Notes: generated from the letters alone by a model not told the origin. Shown: positions 7,797 through 16,705, numbered from the stretch's first letter. The stretch is 63,912 nt of DNA from CBFCZU01 sp965602635 (GCA_965602635.1 CBFCZU010000002.1:1-63912), one strand, 5' to 3'. Program-made: numbers and translations.

Positions 7797-8066
7797 ATGG
7801 CTCTAGAAGCTGCGGTAAAGACTGAAATTGTGGAAAGCTACCGGCGTCACGGGTGTGACACCGGCTCGGCGGAGGTCCAGATCGCGCTGCTGACGGGGCG
7901 GATCAACCACCTCACCGAGCACATGAAGTCGCACAAGAAGGATTTCGGGTCGCGGCACGGGCTGCTGAAGCTTGTTGGTAAGCGCAGCCGCCTGTTGAAG
8001 TACCTCTCGCGGACGGAGCCGGAGCGTTATCAGCAGATCATCTCACGGCTCGGTCTGCGGAAGTAG
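7797..8066 (+). CDS. rpsO: 30S ribosomal protein S15
   Basis: 89 residues, the standard length. The signature HxxDTGSAEVQIALLT, the INHLTEHMKSHKKDFGSRHGLL segment and the KRSRLLKYL...RYQQIISRLGLRK C-terminus are all present. It binds the 16S rRNA central domain early in assembly. The Shine-Dalgarno is weak (GGCAAGCG, more than 10 nt from the ATG), which would fit translational control. It is followed by pnp, the common bacterial order. Confidence 0.98.
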   Translation: MALEAAVKTEIVESYRRHGCDTGSAEVQIALLTGRINHLTEHMKSHKKDFGSRHGLLKLVGKRSRLLKYLSRTEPERYQQIISRLGLRK

Positions 8067-8078
8067 CCTTCCCTGTCG

Positions 8079-8108
8079 GCTCCCCGGCCGGGGCTTCGGC
8101 CCGGGAGC
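8079..8108 (+). other. rpsO-pnp intergenic hairpin with UUCG tetraloop
   Basis: GCTCCC (8079-8084) pairs with GGGAGC (8103-8108); inside, GGGC (8091-8094) and GCCC (8099-8102) close a TTCG loop, with six bulged bases on the 5' side. No T-tract follows, so it looks more like a processing or stability element than a terminator. In E. coli an RNase III hairpin occupies the same interval; whether this one is cleaved is inference. Confidence 0.55.
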
Positions 8109-8245
8109 GTCCCGCCAAGGCAAGCCCTTTCCGGGGAACGTGTAGGCTTCGGCCCTATCGGCCGGGGGCATGGTGCCGCCGGGCCGGTTCGTCCCCCCAC
8201 CGACGAGACAGGCAACGTTGCAGACAAGGAAAGAGGAAAAGAGGA

Positions 8246-10411
8246 ATGGAAGACATCACAGCAGTGACGGTTGTTGAGAAGAAGATGGGCGCGCACACGC
8301 TTCGCCTGGAGACGGGCAAGGTGGCAAAGCAGGCGCACGGGGCAGTTACCGTGCAGTACGGTGACACGATCGTGCTGGCGACGGCGCTGTCGGCGCCTCC
8401 GACGCGGGACATCGACTATTTTCCGCTTTACGTGGACTACCGGGAAATGCAGTACGCGGGCGGCAAGTTTCCGGGCGGCTTTTTCAAGCGAGAGGGCCGG
8501 CCCAGCAGCAAGGAGGTCCTGAGCTGCCGTATGGTCGACCGCACCATCCGCCCGCTGTGGCCCGACGGCTACAGCAACGAGGTGCAGATTCAGTGCATCG
8601 TCGTCTCGTCGGACAAGGAGTGCGACCCGGACGTGCTGGCGGTCATCGGCGGCAGCGCCGCCCTGGCGCTGAGTCCGGCGCCGTTCGAGGGCCCGATCGC
8701 CGCGGTCCGGGTGGGCAAGGACAACGACGAGTTCGTTCTCTTCCCCACCTACGAGCAGCGCCGCGAGGGCGGGCTCGACCTGATCGTCGCCGGGCACGGC
8801 AAGGGCATTAACATGCTCGAGATGGGCGGCGAGGAAGTGCCCGAGGACGTCGTCGCCGAGGCGTGCGAGTTCGGCTTCAAGTGGGTCAAAGAGATCGTCG
8901 GTATGATCGACGAGCTTACGGCCAAGGTGGGCGTCAAGAAGGACTACGAGCCGCCGGCGCCGAACGAGGAGCTCAACCGCCTGGTCGCCGACAAGTGCGG
9001 CAAGCCGCTCGCCAAGGCCAAGCAGACAAAGGGCAAGGCCGAGCGCGAGGAGGCGCTCCGGGAGATTCGCGAGTCCCTGCTGGCGGAGTTGTGCCCGGAG
9101 GGGGCCGAAGAGCCTCCCTACGAGCGGGCCGACGTGGGCAAGGCCTTCCACGACCTGGAGCACAAGATACAGCGCGAGCTGGCCATGTCGGGCGTCCGTC
9201 CGGACGGACGGTCGGCCAAGGACATTCGCCCCATCACGATCGAGGTGCCCGCCCTGCCGCGGACACACGGCTCGGCCCTGTTCACCCGCGGCGAGACGCA
9301 GTCGCTGGCGGCCGTCACCCTGGGCACGCCGCGCGATCAGCAGAAGATCGACGGGCTGGTGGAGGAGTACTACAAGCGCTTCATCCTGCATTACAACTTC
9401 CCGCCCTTCAGCGTGGGAGAGATTCGCCCGATCCGCGGGCCGTCGCGGCGCGACATCGGCCACGGCGCCCTGACCGAAAAGAGCCTGGAACCGGTCCTGC
9501 CGGCCGTGGAGGACTTCCCCTACACGATCCGGGTGGTCAGCGAGATACTCGAGTCCAACGGGTCGAGCTCGATGGCCTCGGTGTGCGGGGCGACGCTCTC
9601 GCTGATGGACGCCGGCGTGCCGATCAAGGCCCCCGTGGCGGGGGTCAGCATCGGCATGGTCAGTGACGGCGATCGTAAGCTGCTGCTGACCGACATCCTC
9701 GGCGAGGAGGACTTCACCGGCGACATGGACTTCAAGGTCGCCGGCACGAAGAACGGCATAACCGGCATCCAGATGGACATGAAGCTCAAGGCCGGGCTGG
9801 ACCTGGAGACCGTCAGCCAGGCGCTGGCGCAGGCCCGCGAGGCGCGGATTGAGATTCTGGCCGAGATCGCCAAGGCCATCGAGGCTCCTCGCTCGGAACT
9901 CAGCCGCTACGCCCCAAGGCTGGAGACCGTCAAGATCGACCCCGAGAAGATCGGCAAGATCATCGGCCCGGGCGGCAAGACCATCAATGCCATGCAGGCC
10001 AAGTACGAGGTGAGCATTGACGTGGAGGACGACGGGACGGTCTTCGTCGCCGGGACCAACGTCAAGGGCGTCGAGGAGGCCCTCGAGGAGATCCGGGGTT
10101 TGACCGAGGACGTCAAGGTCGGCACGGTTTATACCGGTAAGGTCGTTAATATACGAGACTTCGGAGCGTTTGTGGAGCTTACCCCCGGCCAGGACGGCCT
10201 CTGCCACGTCTCGGAATTGGCGGAAGAATATGTGAAAAACGTTTCGGATGTGGTCAAGCTGGGGGATACAATTAAGGTCAAAGTGATCTCCATTGATGAT
10301 CAGGGGAGAGTGAAGCTCTCCCGCAAGGTAGTATTGCGCGAAGAAAAGGGCGGTGGCGGGTCGCCCTCCCCCGAGCGGGGAGGCAGGCGGCCCCGATCCG
10401 ACAAGAAATAG
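8246..10411 (+). CDS. pnp: Polyribonucleotide nucleotidyltransferase (PNPase)
   Basis: Phosphorolytic 3'-5' exoribonuclease of the degradosome. 721 residues, normal length. First RNase PH domain about 10-145, helical linker, second RNase PH domain about 320-530 with the active-site stretch LTDILGEEDFTGDMDFKVAGT, KH domain from about 560 (KIIGPGGKTIN), S1 domain from about 625 (GTVYTGKVVNIRDFGAFVEL). The short tail is Gly/Pro/Arg-rich. RBS-like GAGGAAAAGAGG precedes the ATG. Probably co-transcribed with rpsO through the intergenic hairpin. Confidence 0.98.
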   Translation: MEDITAVTVVEKKMGAHTLRLETGKVAKQAHGAVTVQYGDTIVLATALSAPPTRDIDYFPLYVDYREMQYAGGKFPGGFFKREGRPSSKEVLSCRMVDRTIRPLWPDGYSNEVQIQCIVVSSDKECDPDVLAVIGGSAALALSPAPFEGPIAAVRVGKDNDEFVLFPTYEQRREGGLDLIVAGHGKGINMLEMGGEEVPEDVVAEACEFGFKWVKEIVGMIDELTAKVGVKKDYEPPAPNEELNRLVADKCGKPLAKAKQTKGKAEREEALREIRESLLAELCPEGAEEPPYERADVGKAFHDLEHKIQRELAMSGVRPDGRSAKDIRPITIEVPALPRTHGSALFTRGETQSLAAVTLGTPRDQQKIDGLVEEYYKRFILHYNFPPFSVGEIRPIRGPSRRDIGHGALTEKSLEPVLPAVEDFPYTIRVVSEILESNGSSSMASVCGATLSLMDAGVPIKAPVAGVSIGMVSDGDRKLLLTDILGEEDFTGDMDFKVAGTKNGITGIQMDMKLKAGLDLETVSQALAQAREARIEILAEIAKAIEAPRSELSRYAPRLETVKIDPEKIGKIIGPGGKTINAMQAKYEVSIDVEDDGTVFVAGTNVKGVEEALEEIRGLTEDVKVGTVYTGKVVNIRDFGAFVELTPGQDGLCHVSELAEEYVKNVSDVVKLGDTIKVKVISIDDQGRVKLSRKVVLREEKGGGGSPSPERGGRRPRSDKK

Positions 10412-10751
10412 ACTCGCCGGGGGGAGCGAGTCGCAGGAGCAGTTTGGGCCCGCTCGGCCGGCGCCGAATGGGCAGCGGGAGCCGTCGCCCCACCTGGGGT
10501 TGGTAGGGCGGCCTTTGCCGTCCCCGGGACGGCCCCGTTGCGAGTTCGGGGGCCAATGCTTCGGCGCCTGCCAGGCGGTGGATTAGCGGCATTTCATATG
10601 TAACCTTGGGTACAAGTCGTGATGGAGCGACCATGTCATTTTCGGGGCGAGTTTTCTGAGGTTCCTGACCATCCTCCGCTCAGGCTGGACGGTGCAGGGC
10701 CTCGACGCTCCGGGGACCCAGACCCGGAGCCGTCGGGAAGGAGGTGAACGC
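10412..10751 (+). other. pnp-csp intergenic region with two short hairpins
   Basis: No convincing gene. A 7-bp hairpin GACTCGC/GCGAGTC (10411-10432) begins at the pnp stop and another, GCCGTCC/GGACGGC (10517-10533), follows; neither has a T-tract. The last about 180 nt probably include the long 5' leader that cold-shock mRNAs often carry. A short ORF here (10353-10586 frame) has biased composition and no start signal. Confidence 0.4.
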
Positions 10752-11003
10752 ATGCTCACCGGGAAGGTCAAGTGGTTTGACCCGAAGAAGGGCTATGGGT
10801 TCATCATTGGAGACGAGGGCCAGGATGTTTTCGTCCATTACACCAGCATCGCCGGCGAGGGCTTCCGTACCCTCAAGGACGGCGAGGTCGTAAACTACGA
10901 ACTGGTGGTGGGCGACAAGGGACACCAGGCCCGCAAGGTCGAGCACGAGCAGCAACCCTCCCAGCCTGCAAGCGACACGGAGGCCGACAGCTCCGCCGAA
11001 TAG
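10752..11003 (+). CDS. Cold-shock domain protein
   Basis: 83 residues. Residues 1-66 are a CspA-type OB fold with both RNA-binding motifs: KGYGFI (RNP1) and VFVHYTSI (RNP2). The last 18 residues are acidic and Gln/Ser-rich and not part of the fold. Acts as an RNA chaperone or anti-terminator. ATG 10752 follows the strong site AAGGAGGTG; an upstream in-frame extension is rejected because it precedes this site. Confidence 0.95.
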   Translation: MLTGKVKWFDPKKGYGFIIGDEGQDVFVHYTSIAGEGFRTLKDGEVVNYELVVGDKGHQARKVEHEQQPSQPASDTEADSSAE

Positions 11004-11169
11004 GGCGCCTCCGCGGGGGCGTCGCTGAGGGGGGTTGGGTTGCCTTTCAGAGCCCGGCGCGTATGCTGTGGCGCCTGCGGCGGGGCTTGCAGTGTGCCCC
11101 GGCCGGCGCGGCTCCACCGGGAGCAAGCACCTTCGGCCCGCGGGCCGGTTCCTTCGGCGACAGACTCTT

Positions 11170-11976
11170 ATGGACTGGATCGGGTTCTTCGTAATCGCGT
11201 TGCTCGCAGCCCTGGCCGCGGCCGTGATCGTGGGCGTATATCTAGGCCGTCGGGGATTCAACTCCGCCAGAAGGGCCAGGCAGCGCCGGCGCGATCGCGA
11301 GCAGTTGATGCAACTGGCCCTGCTGACCGGAGGGCTGGCACACGAGATCAAGAACCCGCTGTCCACCATCAAGCTGAATCTCGAACTCCTGGCCGAGGAC
11401 TTCGAGCACAGCGACGACGAGCTCCACCGCCGCAACTTCGCCCGCCTCCAGGGCCTCCAGAACGAAGTCCAGCGGCTGCAGGACATTCTTGCGGACTTCC
11501 TCAAGTATGCCGACGCACATGAGGCGCAGCCGGCCCAGGTGGACCTGCGGCAGCTCGTCGGGGAGGTCATCGATTTCTTCCGCCCCCAGGCCGAGGACAG
11601 CCGCGTCGTCCTCCGCCCCACCATGCCCGAGGAGCCCGTCCTCTGCCGCGTTGACCGCCCCATGATCAAGCAGGCGCTGCTGAACCTCATGCTCAACGCC
11701 ACCCAGGCCATGGCCGGAGGGGGCGAGTTGATGCTCCGGCTGACGCGCGACGGCAAGGACGCCGTCCTCGAGGTCATCGACACCGGCCCGGGCATCGCGC
11801 CGGAGCTGCGGGAGAAGATCTTCGACCCGTACTATTCGGGCCGGTCTGGCGGGCTGGGGCTCGGCCTGCCCACGACGCGCCGCATGATTCAGCAGAACGA
11901 CGGCGAAATCCGCGTGGACGGGGAGCCGGGCAAGGGCACGCGCTTCATCATTACGTTCCATGGCGTGCAGAAATAA
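11170..11976 (+). CDS. Membrane-anchored histidine kinase, NtrB-like core
   Basis: 268 residues. One transmembrane helix (about 4-26), a basic stretch, then the HisKA dimerisation domain with phospho-acceptor H58 in GGLAHEIKNPLS, and a HATPase_c domain with N box (NLMLNATQA), G1 (DTGPGIAP) and G2 (GLGLGLP). There is almost no periplasmic sensor, so it may sense through the membrane segment or a partner. ATG 11170 is chosen because the 45-codon extension upstream is Gly/Pro/Arg-rich, but no good RBS precedes it. It could pair with the NtrC-type regulator at 17928; that is inference. Confidence 0.88.
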   Translation: MDWIGFFVIALLAALAAAVIVGVYLGRRGFNSARRARQRRRDREQLMQLALLTGGLAHEIKNPLSTIKLNLELLAEDFEHSDDELHRRNFARLQGLQNEVQRLQDILADFLKYADAHEAQPAQVDLRQLVGEVIDFFRPQAEDSRVVLRPTMPEEPVLCRVDRPMIKQALLNLMLNATQAMAGGGELMLRLTRDGKDAVLEVIDTGPGIAPELREKIFDPYYSGRSGGLGLGLPTTRRMIQQNDGEIRVDGEPGKGTRFIITFHGVQK

Positions 11977-12090
11977 GGGAAACCGAACCGCGAAGCGCCT
12001 CAGACTGGATGCGCCGGGCCTCCGCCAACGATGCGACGCCGGATAACAGCCCAAAGCCGTTCGGGCAGGCCAGCAAGACTCCCTGTGAGC

Positions 12091-12924
12091 CTAATGTCTC
12101 TGCCCGACGGCCACGCTCTTGTCCGTGAGGCAGTCGTACCAATGCACAAACATCGCGCCGTTGATCACCATGCGGACGTTGTGCGGATAGCGTTGGTCCC
12201 ACGGTTCGCCCGTGCTCGGGGTGTTCCACATGCGCCCGTTGAAGCGCCGGAAGAGGAAGAGTTCGCCATCCTCGGTGAAGTAGTTCTCAGCCAGCAGTGC
12301 CTGCTCCAGGGCCGCCGCGTCCTGCGGATCTCCCCCTCCGATCCGAAGGTCAATTCCCCGCAGGCAAACCGCGGCACGGTCTCCAACCTGCACCTCGAAC
12401 ATGCCGGCGCCGGCGCAGATGTGCCCGCCCTCGTCGGCGGAGGCCTGTAGCAGGAAGCCGCCGTCGGCTGGTGTGACCGCCCCGGCATCCTCGATCCTTC
12501 GCGGCCAGCGGCCCCAGTCGTCGTCGAAGCCTTCGTCCAGAAAGGAATAGAGAATGCGTTTGTCACTCGACAGCCGACTGGTAGCGAGCCACTCAAAGTG
12601 CTTGTCGGTCAGCCGTGCGAAATGCGTGGTCCCCTCGCGCCAGCCGAGGTCGTCAGACTCCCAGTCGAGATTGCTGACCTCAAAGCCCTCAAGTCGGTTC
12701 ACTTCGGCCGGCCGGAGGACTTGCTGAAATGTGACGCTGGTTAGCTTCCATTCCGGCGGGTCGTACCATGCCATCCAGGCCACCGCCCCGGGCTCCAGTT
12801 TGACTCCCCAGCCGGGCATGCAACTGCTGCAGACGGTGAATGGGCTGGCGTCAGCTCGGGTGACGCGGACGTCAGGACGCACCAAGGGAAATGGCTGTTG
12901 CTTTGATCCGATCTCCGGATTCAT
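12091..12924 (-). CDS. Uncharacterised protein coupled to an ECF sigma factor
   Basis: 277 residues, not recognised, no signal peptide or transmembrane segment. It is rich in Trp and acidic residues (WMAWYDPPEW, DEGFDDDWGRWPRRIED) and looks like a soluble beta-rich protein. Its ATG overlaps the TGA of the ECF sigma gene (ATGA at 12924-12921), so both are translated together. In many ECF operons this position holds the anti-sigma factor, but none of the usual zinc or membrane features are seen, so it may be a target or a new kind of regulator. Confidence 0.75.
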   Translation of the reverse strand: MNPEIGSKQQPFPLVRPDVRVTRADASPFTVCSSCMPGWGVKLEPGAVAWMAWYDPPEWKLTSVTFQQVLRPAEVNRLEGFEVSNLDWESDDLGWREGTTHFARLTDKHFEWLATSRLSSDKRILYSFLDEGFDDDWGRWPRRIEDAGAVTPADGGFLLQASADEGGHICAGAGMFEVQVGDRAAVCLRGIDLRIGGGDPQDAAALEQALLAENYFTEDGELFLFRRFNGRMWNTPSTGEPWDQRYPHNVRMVINGAMFVHWYDCLTDKSVAVGQRH

Positions 12925-13475
12925 CCGTCCTTCTCCTTCTCGTGGAGCTCCATCGCCCGCCTCATGGCTCTGCGGGCGTGGAACAGTTGACTCTTGATCG
13001 TACCCGTCGGCTTATTCAGCTTGGCGGCGATCTCCCGAATCGTCTGGCCGTCCAGGTAGTACATTCGTGCCGCTTGCAGTTGGCGCTGAGGAACGGCGGA
13101 TACCGCCTTTGTGACGCGTCTTCCAGGTTCCTCGCTGCTTCCAGCCGGTCCCACTCGCGTCATGTGCGTTTCGAGAGTAGCAGGATCGGTCGGAGTCTCG
13201 CGCCGGCCTCGCCGCCGGTACCATGCTCTGCAGCGGTTGCGGACGACCGCCAGGAGCCACGGCTTGAACCGGCTTGTGTCTCGTAGCGAGGGCAGGTCGA
13301 GCCAGGCGCTCAGCAGGCTCTCCTGAAGAACGTCCTCGCGATGGTGTGCGTCGGGAACGAGGCGCCGCGTCAGGGCTACCAACGCCGAAGAGTTCCGCTC
13401 TATCAGTTGGGCAAACGCTGGCCCATCTCCTTCTGCCGCGCGAGCCACCAGGTTGTCGTCTGGTTCGCCGGACAT
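12921..13475 (-). CDS. ECF-type RNA polymerase sigma factor
   Basis: 184 residues. Region 2 about 15-85 (LVARAAEGDGPAFAQLIER...HHREDVLQESLLSAWLDLP...RFKPWLLAVVRNRCRAWYRRR), region 4 about 120-175 (VSAVPQRQLQAARMYYLDGQTIREIAAKLNKPTGTIKSQLFHARRAM). Directs polymerase to a small set of promoters, often including its own. ATG 13475 follows AAGGTGAT at close spacing; a GTG four codons upstream is an alternative. Lower GC than the surrounding core genes. Confidence 0.93.
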   Translation of the reverse strand: MSGEPDDNLVARAAEGDGPAFAQLIERNSSALVALTRRLVPDAHHREDVLQESLLSAWLDLPSLRDTSRFKPWLLAVVRNRCRAWYRRRGRRETPTDPATLETHMTRVGPAGSSEEPGRRVTKAVSAVPQRQLQAARMYYLDGQTIREIAAKLNKPTGTIKSQLFHARRAMRRAMELHEKEKDG

Positions 13476-13815
13476 GATCACCTTCACCTTACACGGAGTG
13501 CCTGAAGCCTATCAGGTTCAAACTGCTCGAAGTTTATCTGGCTTCGGTCCACCCCGGGCCTGCGGCCAAGATGCGACCCCCCGGACGGCCAAGCCTGGCC
13601 GCTACTCGCACTATCGACGCCGACGGCCGCGGCCCGTCCCGACCGGCCGGAAAGGCGTGTCGGTGCGGCAACAAAGCGCCGGGGTGCAAGGCAAAAGGCG
13701 CGCCGAAGCGACTGGGCGACCGGATGTTGCACTTGACGGGCGTGCTCGTGCGGGTAAGAGTTATCGAGACGCTACCGATGCTCGACAGCAGGAACTCATC
13801 TGAGGGGATCTCGGG
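13476..13815. other. Divergent intergenic region, ECF sigma and GNAT genes
   Basis: About 340 nt with no supported gene; the short ORFs here are Arg-rich shadows. A weak promoter for the downstream GNAT gene may be TTGACG (13733-13738), 17 bp, AAGAGT (13756-13761). The promoter of the ECF gene must also lie here but I could not read it with confidence. Confidence 0.35.
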
Positions 13816-14616
13816 ATGATCGGGTGTTCGTCTACTACGGATTACTCGGAGGCCATCGCATACCTACGGGAAGACGTCTTGATCAACATCGGCCTGCTGA
13901 ACTCGCTGCAAAGGAACGTGCCTCCGGTTCCGAAGCAGGTGTGGGTCGCGAGAGGGTTGGGCAGCGGAACGGTAGGCGTAATAGTACTCGAGGAAATGCC
14001 CCACGGGCGCTATGCGAGTCTCCACGCCCACTCGCCAGAGGCCGTCGAAGCACTCCTGAGGTGTCTGGACAAGAATAAGACCTACCCTATTCTCGTCTGC
14101 GGGGCCGTCAACGAACTGTTGCGTACGGTCGTGCCCAAGGCGAAGCCTGAATCCATCAACCTCGTGATGACGCTCGCACATGGGGATCTGTGCCAGGTTG
14201 ACCGACCGGGCGAGATTCGCCGACTCACACCGGCAGACAAGGCCCTGACTGACGCGTTTGCGTCGCCAAGGCCGACGCTTACAGATTTCGTCCAATGGGC
14301 GGCAAACGATCCTGACAAGTCGGTGGTGTTCGGCTTGATCGTCGGTGGCAAGATCGCCTCATTCGTACAGTTCGGTGAGGACATCGACGAGTACTGGCAG
14401 GTGGGTGACATCCGGACCCGAACAGACCTTACGCGAAGGGGGTTCGCCAAGGCGCTGCTGGCGCATGCGTCAGCCGAACTACTCGCAAGCGCGCGGACGC
14501 CCCTGTACGACGTGCGTCACAAGAACATCGCGTCCATACGTACAGCCGAGGCAGTGGGATTCCGCGAGAGATGCCGGCGCTACGGGTATGAGGTCAATGC
14601 GAAGGATGTGGCATAG
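13816..14616 (+). CDS. GNAT-family N-acetyltransferase
   Basis: 266 residues. The C-terminal half (about 130-260) has the acetyl-CoA fold: the R-G-F-A-K-A-L stretch after DIRTRTDLT is motif A, and YDVRHKNIASIRTAEAVGFRERCRRYGY is the typical N-x-x-A/S-x-x-x-x-x-x-x-G-F ending. The N-terminal half is a diverged second GNAT-like lobe. Substrate unknown. GAGGGG precedes the ATG at good spacing. Part of the lower-GC stretch 12-16.6 kb. Confidence 0.8.
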   Translation: MIGCSSTTDYSEAIAYLREDVLINIGLLNSLQRNVPPVPKQVWVARGLGSGTVGVIVLEEMPHGRYASLHAHSPEAVEALLRCLDKNKTYPILVCGAVNELLRTVVPKAKPESINLVMTLAHGDLCQVDRPGEIRRLTPADKALTDAFASPRPTLTDFVQWAANDPDKSVVFGLIVGGKIASFVQFGEDIDEYWQVGDIRTRTDLTRRGFAKALLAHASAELLASARTPLYDVRHKNIASIRTAEAVGFRERCRRYGYEVNAKDVA

Positions 14617-14713
14617 CATGTCCTTTCCGTGGGTCTTGCTCGTGCCCACGTCGGGTTACCTATGCCGGTCGTGCGCGGCGTGTCCGGGTACGGAGGGGAA
14701 GTGAGAATTGCGC

Positions 14714-14741
14714 TTGACAGAGGATGGGCGGCCAGTAGAAT
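14714..14741 (+). promoter_or_regulatory. Predicted promoter upstream of the 14872 gene
   Basis: TTGACA (14714-14719), 16 bp spacer, TAGAAT (14736-14741). It leaves a leader of about 125 nt before the ATG at 14872. Confidence 0.65.
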
Positions 14742-14871
14742 ATGAGCGGCTTCGAAGGATGCCGCCCGGTCTGCGGGAAGGGTCGAACCCACCTTCACGA
14801 GGAAATTAACCTAACCTTCTTTTCTGCCTGTGAGTGCAGATCCCGGGCGCGAATGGAAAGGAAGGTTTATC

Positions 14872-16194
14872 ATGACCGCATCACTTCCCGAACGCCCCAG
14901 CCTTGAGTACCTAAGGAAACGCGCGAAGGAGTTGCTCAAGGCGCACGAAGCGGGCGACGCGTCGTCCTGCAGGATTCTGCGGCGGCTGCATCGCTTCGTC
15001 GACGCCGCAGACCAAGAGATCCTCGCCGCGAAGTTCACACTGAAGGACGTCCAGTTCGCACTGGCGATGGAGTATGGTTTCAAGAGCTGGGCAAATATGA
15101 AGGCTCACGTCGAATTGCTGCCGGGGCGGGATTCAGGCCGGAGGGACTACTCGGAGGTTTCGCTTCGTGGCAATGGACACAGTGACGACGCATTCTCGCT
15201 GACCTTCGCTGCGGTGGCCGACCTACTCGGCCGCGATGCTCCCTATGAGGAAGTGTTTCCTCTCTCTGTCAATCCGTTTGCACCTGCGTTCTACCTACCG
15301 GAATTGTGCCCCTCGTTCTGGCACCAGCGAGGTCGTTCGCATGGGCTGGATATCCTGTGCGGACGTTTCGGGCTCCGGTCTGAAAGAATCGACCTCCCGG
15401 AAACAGACATCCATCCCATCAGCGAAGCCGAGAGATTCCGGACGGAGCATCTGACCAAGGTGGCCGATATCTTGCGCGACGCTCTCCAGAGCGGATGGGT
15501 GGTCCTCACGGAATCGGGCTGGGCGGCAGCGGACGGCGGGGGCTTCGTCTCTTGGTTGTGGCCGGGGATTGTCGAAGAGGCCAGGTCGGATGGCCTGATC
15601 CTTGGTGCCACACTCAATGGCCGGCACGATAACTACGTCGTCGATCCGGGTCCCTGCTGGGCGCTGTCAGCTAGTTCGGCGGACCTGAGTGATGCGGAGG
15701 CTCAACGAACGGCGCTCGAACTGGCGGTTCATCGGATTCGCGGTGATTGCCCGCCCTTTGAGGCGGGAGATGGAATGACTTTCGGCTTGGCCGCGATGGA
15801 GGCATGGGTGGGAAAGATGGATCACGTCCCGTTCTGCGAGGCATGCGTCGAGTCGGCGCCTGACTCGGACCGCGCTCGCGGCTGGAGCTGCGCCCGCGAC
15901 TGCGCTACCAGTGTCTGTGCAGGTGCGGCAACGGCCTCTGCGTTCTTGCGGACGTGTTCGGCTAGTCCTGAGGCCAACGTCAGGACTCGGCTGCAGGAGG
16001 CCACCGGGAGATACGAAAAGATTGAGCGGCTGCTGCGTCCGTTCACAACATGGGAGGAAGGCAAGGGCTACCACGCAATGATGGGCAACCTGCAAGAGCA
16101 GAAGCAGCACGCTCGGGCGGTGTTGCAGCCTATTAGCGAGGAACTGACCGAGGCGGCCTCAGCCATGGAAGGGGCACTCACGGCCATGCCGTGA
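14872..16194 (+). CDS. Uncharacterised 440-residue protein with a helical N-terminal module
   Basis: Residues 1-80 match a module common at the start of planctomycete proteins: SLEYLRKRAKELLKAHEAGD...DVQFALAMEYGFKSWANMKAHVE. The rest (about 100-330) is an unrecognised soluble domain; VLTESGW, SWLWPGIVEEA and HDNYVVDPGPCWAL recall cysteine-peptidase-like folds but no clear triad can be assigned. Residues 335-440 contain several Cys and end in a helical segment. ATG 14872 follows AAGGAAGG; an upstream in-frame start at 14830 lacks one. Confidence 0.75.
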   Translation: MTASLPERPSLEYLRKRAKELLKAHEAGDASSCRILRRLHRFVDAADQEILAAKFTLKDVQFALAMEYGFKSWANMKAHVELLPGRDSGRRDYSEVSLRGNGHSDDAFSLTFAAVADLLGRDAPYEEVFPLSVNPFAPAFYLPELCPSFWHQRGRSHGLDILCGRFGLRSERIDLPETDIHPISEAERFRTEHLTKVADILRDALQSGWVVLTESGWAAADGGGFVSWLWPGIVEEARSDGLILGATLNGRHDNYVVDPGPCWALSASSADLSDAEAQRTALELAVHRIRGDCPPFEAGDGMTFGLAAMEAWVGKMDHVPFCEACVESAPDSDRARGWSCARDCATSVCAGAATASAFLRTCSASPEANVRTRLQEATGRYEKIERLLRPFTTWEEGKGYHAMMGNLQEQKQHARAVLQPISEELTEAASAMEGALTAMP

Positions 16195-16211
16195 TCCCTT
16201 GCACGAAATGA

Positions 16212-16244
16212 CGGGCGGGGCGAGGGCGAATCTCGTCCCGCCCG
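16212..16244. terminator. GC-rich hairpin between convergent genes
   Basis: CGGGCGGGGCGAG pairs with CTCGTCCCGCCCG over 13 bp with one G-T pair and a 7-nt loop. It lies just after the 14872 gene and faces the minus-strand fragment at 16292. No T-tract follows, so the terminator role is a guess from position. Confidence 0.5.
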
Positions 16245-16291
16245 CCGTGACGCATAGTCCACTGGGCAACTTCCGATGTTCGCGGGAGGGC

Positions 16292-16510
16292 TTATTGCCC
16301 TAGGCCGGCGCGCCGGAAGTGCTCTCTGATGGCCAGCACTGCCTTGCGCACTTGGCGCCGGGAGGTGCCCATTTCCCGCGCGACCGAGGCCTCGGCGGCC
16401 TCGCCCAGACGCTTGGCGATCTCGCGCTGCCTTGGGGCCAGGCCCTCCATCGCGCGGCCGACGTGGGCGGAGAGCTCCGTGTCCTGCCAGCCTTCGCGTC
16501 CAGGCTGCAT
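16292..16510 (-). CDS. Short sigma-region-4-like helix-turn-helix protein or fragment
   Basis: 72 residues. GLAPRQREIAKRLGEAAEASVAREMGTSRRQVRKAVLAIREHF fits sigma-70 region 4 or a related DNA-binding helix-turn-helix, with no region 2. A TGA stop lies immediately before the ATG in the same frame and the upstream codons do not resemble a sigma factor, so it may be either a small DNA-binding protein or the 3' remnant of a larger gene. No good ribosome-binding site is visible. Confidence 0.45.
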   Translation of the reverse strand: MQPGREGWQDTELSAHVGRAMEGLAPRQREIAKRLGEAAEASVAREMGTSRRQVRKAVLAIREHFRRAGLGQ

Positions 16511-16705
16511 TCACCCATGGGATGCCCCGGACTTCCTGTCCCGGATCATCAGGCAAGCCTTTGCTTGCAGGGCCGAACGATACTCGGTTATGCTCCCATT
16601 GAGACTTCGATCTGGGAAATCCGGGTTCCAGTAGGGCCGCGGCCGTGGGCTCGCCGTCGGCCCTGGCGGACGGACTCGCGGTTCATTCCTCGAACGTGGG
16701 AGACG

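Noticed and set aside
8030..10207. 725-residue minus-strand ORF opposite pnp
   Set aside because: Composition is the mirrored codon pattern of PNPase (Leu/Arg/Val/Asp rich, no motif), typical of long antisense ORFs in GC-rich genes.
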